64,000 nt of DNA. Origin: Margaritifera margaritifera (Eukaryota; Mollusca; Bivalvia; Unionida; Margaritiferidae). The position numbers and the translations under genes were made by a program. Numbering within the stretch: the first letter of the stretch is position 1; every line of letters begins with the position of its first letter. The stretch lies in the NCBI GenBank assembly GCA_029931535.1, contig JAQPZY010001581.1, forward strand, positions 4,448,501 through 4,512,500. Reading direction: 5' to 3'. This document shows positions 62,941-64,000 of this stretch, one piece after another. The notes beneath the pieces are model-generated. The model was given only the letters and a program-made list of their open reading frames with translations. It was not told where the DNA came from and made no database searches.

Positions 62941-63600
62941 GAGCTGTACATGTAAAGACATCGCCAACAAAACTTTATCTGTGCACGAAAATCTAATTGT
63001 GTTAAAAGTCTCGCGAATGGTGATAAATATGAGTTGAGTATCTCCGTGTGAAGATAATATTAGTCGTACTTTATTCACTCTTCATTTTGTTTTATTACCC
63101 CAGATATATATGGTGCCAAGGTTGGGGAGCCTTGGACTCACCGTTTACAATCACAGCATATTGAGAATCACTTCTATTTATGAGGTTGAAAATTATAAAA
63201 ATCAGTTCATCAAATTCACACCCGCAATTGTCTGAGATCTATAAAAAAAAAACAACAACAAAAGAAGAAAAAAGGATAGGAAGGTTATAAGCAATGAAGA
63301 AAATATGTAAGACAAACATTCATTTTTTTAAAAAAAATTTTGTTCTCTATCGAAAATGTGTAGCCTGGGGCAAGATTAACGGAAAGAGCAGCTGTACTAA
63401 TAATTTATTCTATTGTGGGGAAAGATTCTACTCAATATATCCCATTTCTCGTAGAATTTTGAAACTAATGGTTTTTCTTTGCAATATAGAATTCAGAAAG
63501 ATAATACATTTTTTAGATTTCAATCAGGCCATGTAAATTCAACTTATTTGTTGTTATACTGGCAGTATATATGTGATATTTAGTAACAAAATCTGTACAG
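62941..63600. other. Intergenic, no gene
   Basis: AT-rich, A-runs near 63242 and 63325. The ORF at 63294-63536 has no recognisable domain. Confidence 0.45.
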
Positions 63601-63601
63601 T

Positions 63602-63905
63602 TTAGTGCTTCTGAGTTTTTTTTAATGTGACACCAAGAATGATTTGCTGAGGTGAAACTTTAATCTGCAATCCAGTATTTTGCATTAAGTGTTCAGAAAG
63701 GATTGACCAAAACTCGTTAATATGACTACATTCCCAAAACAAATGTTGAATGGTTTCTTCTTCTTCTTTACAAAAACTGGATATATTATTTTGGATTACA
63801 CCTATCTTGTTTAAATAGCTTTTTACAGGTAATATTCTGTGAAGTATTATATGCTGGAACAACGTATTTTTGAGTCTCAGGTGCTTTTGAATACAATTTT
63901 GTAGG
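63602..63905 (-). pseudogene. Non-LTR retrotransposon (LINE) 3' end fragment
   Basis: On the minus strand the frame reads FQHIILHRILPVKSYLNKIG, then CKEEEETIQHLFWECSHINEFW: the C-terminal zinc-finger-like segment (…C…ET..HLF..C....FW) that closes L1-type reverse transcriptase ORFs. A stop lies upstream near 63925, and the rest of the element is beyond the window or lost. Confidence 0.75.
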
Positions 63906-64000
63906 TCCGTTTTCCTATCTCTAGGTTAAATGTTTAATAAATCCCAGCAATTCCCATTTTTGTCCTGATTTAGGTATTATAACATTATTGTTATTATTAT

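Overview
This is a stretch of animal nuclear genome, most likely a bivalve mollusc. It is AT-rich and full of (TA)n microsatellites. Its one intact-looking gene has small exons, long introns and GT-AG splice sites. It also carries dispersed repeats of the hairpin-ended 'AGCTCACCTGG...CCGTCCGTC' kind common in bivalve genomes. Nothing in it looks bacterial, organellar or plasmid-borne. The species assignment is inference.

1-23.9 kb: one multi-exon gene on the + strand. Eleven exons (5492-23373) join in frame through GT-AG splice sites into 946 codons. The product is a divergent Rel/NF-kB-family transcription factor: a long N-terminal extension, a Rel DNA-binding half, an IPT/dimerisation half, a basic nuclear-localisation motif, and a Gln/Ser-rich tail without ankyrin repeats. 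Its introns and flanks hold several mobile or tandem repeats: a family of about 220-bp double-hairpin TA-flanked MITEs (six copies to 25.7 kb), a 1.3-kb TIR element starting CAGTGAAAC, a 1.4-kb array of 19/26-bp units, and a hAT-type MITE with a perfect 8-bp target duplication just past the stop codon.

23.9-37.4 kb: no gene found. It holds hairpin-ended bivalve-type repeats, two tRNA-derived SINE heads, several minisatellites, G-rich tracts and microsatellites.

37.4-47.3 kb: a 24-bp minisatellite, then a 36/45-bp satellite split by a complete 6,559-bp LTR retrotransposon (38182-44740, minus strand). The LTRs are 753 bp and near-identical, and the target duplication ATATG is intact. The domain order is Gag-PR-INT-RT-RNase H, with integrase before reverse transcriptase and a SCAN-like capsid: the Gmr1-like branch of Ty3/gypsy. 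Reverse transcriptase is broken by one frame offset.

47.3-56.3 kb: no gene found. There are copies of a dispersed repeat (also at 34.5 kb), degenerate tandem repeats and very long microsatellites.

56.3-62.9 kb: remains of a large virus-like DNA element. In order: decayed CCHC zinc knuckles (minus strand), a 45-bp repeat that can encode 15-residue repeats, a family-B DNA polymerase pseudogene of the Polinton/Maverick (adintovirus-like) type with many stops, frame breaks and catalytic-site changes, and a tandemly duplicated small gene with an LPxELRERIY (F-box-like) motif.

63.6-63.9 kb: the 3' end of a non-LTR retrotransposon (LINE), minus strand.
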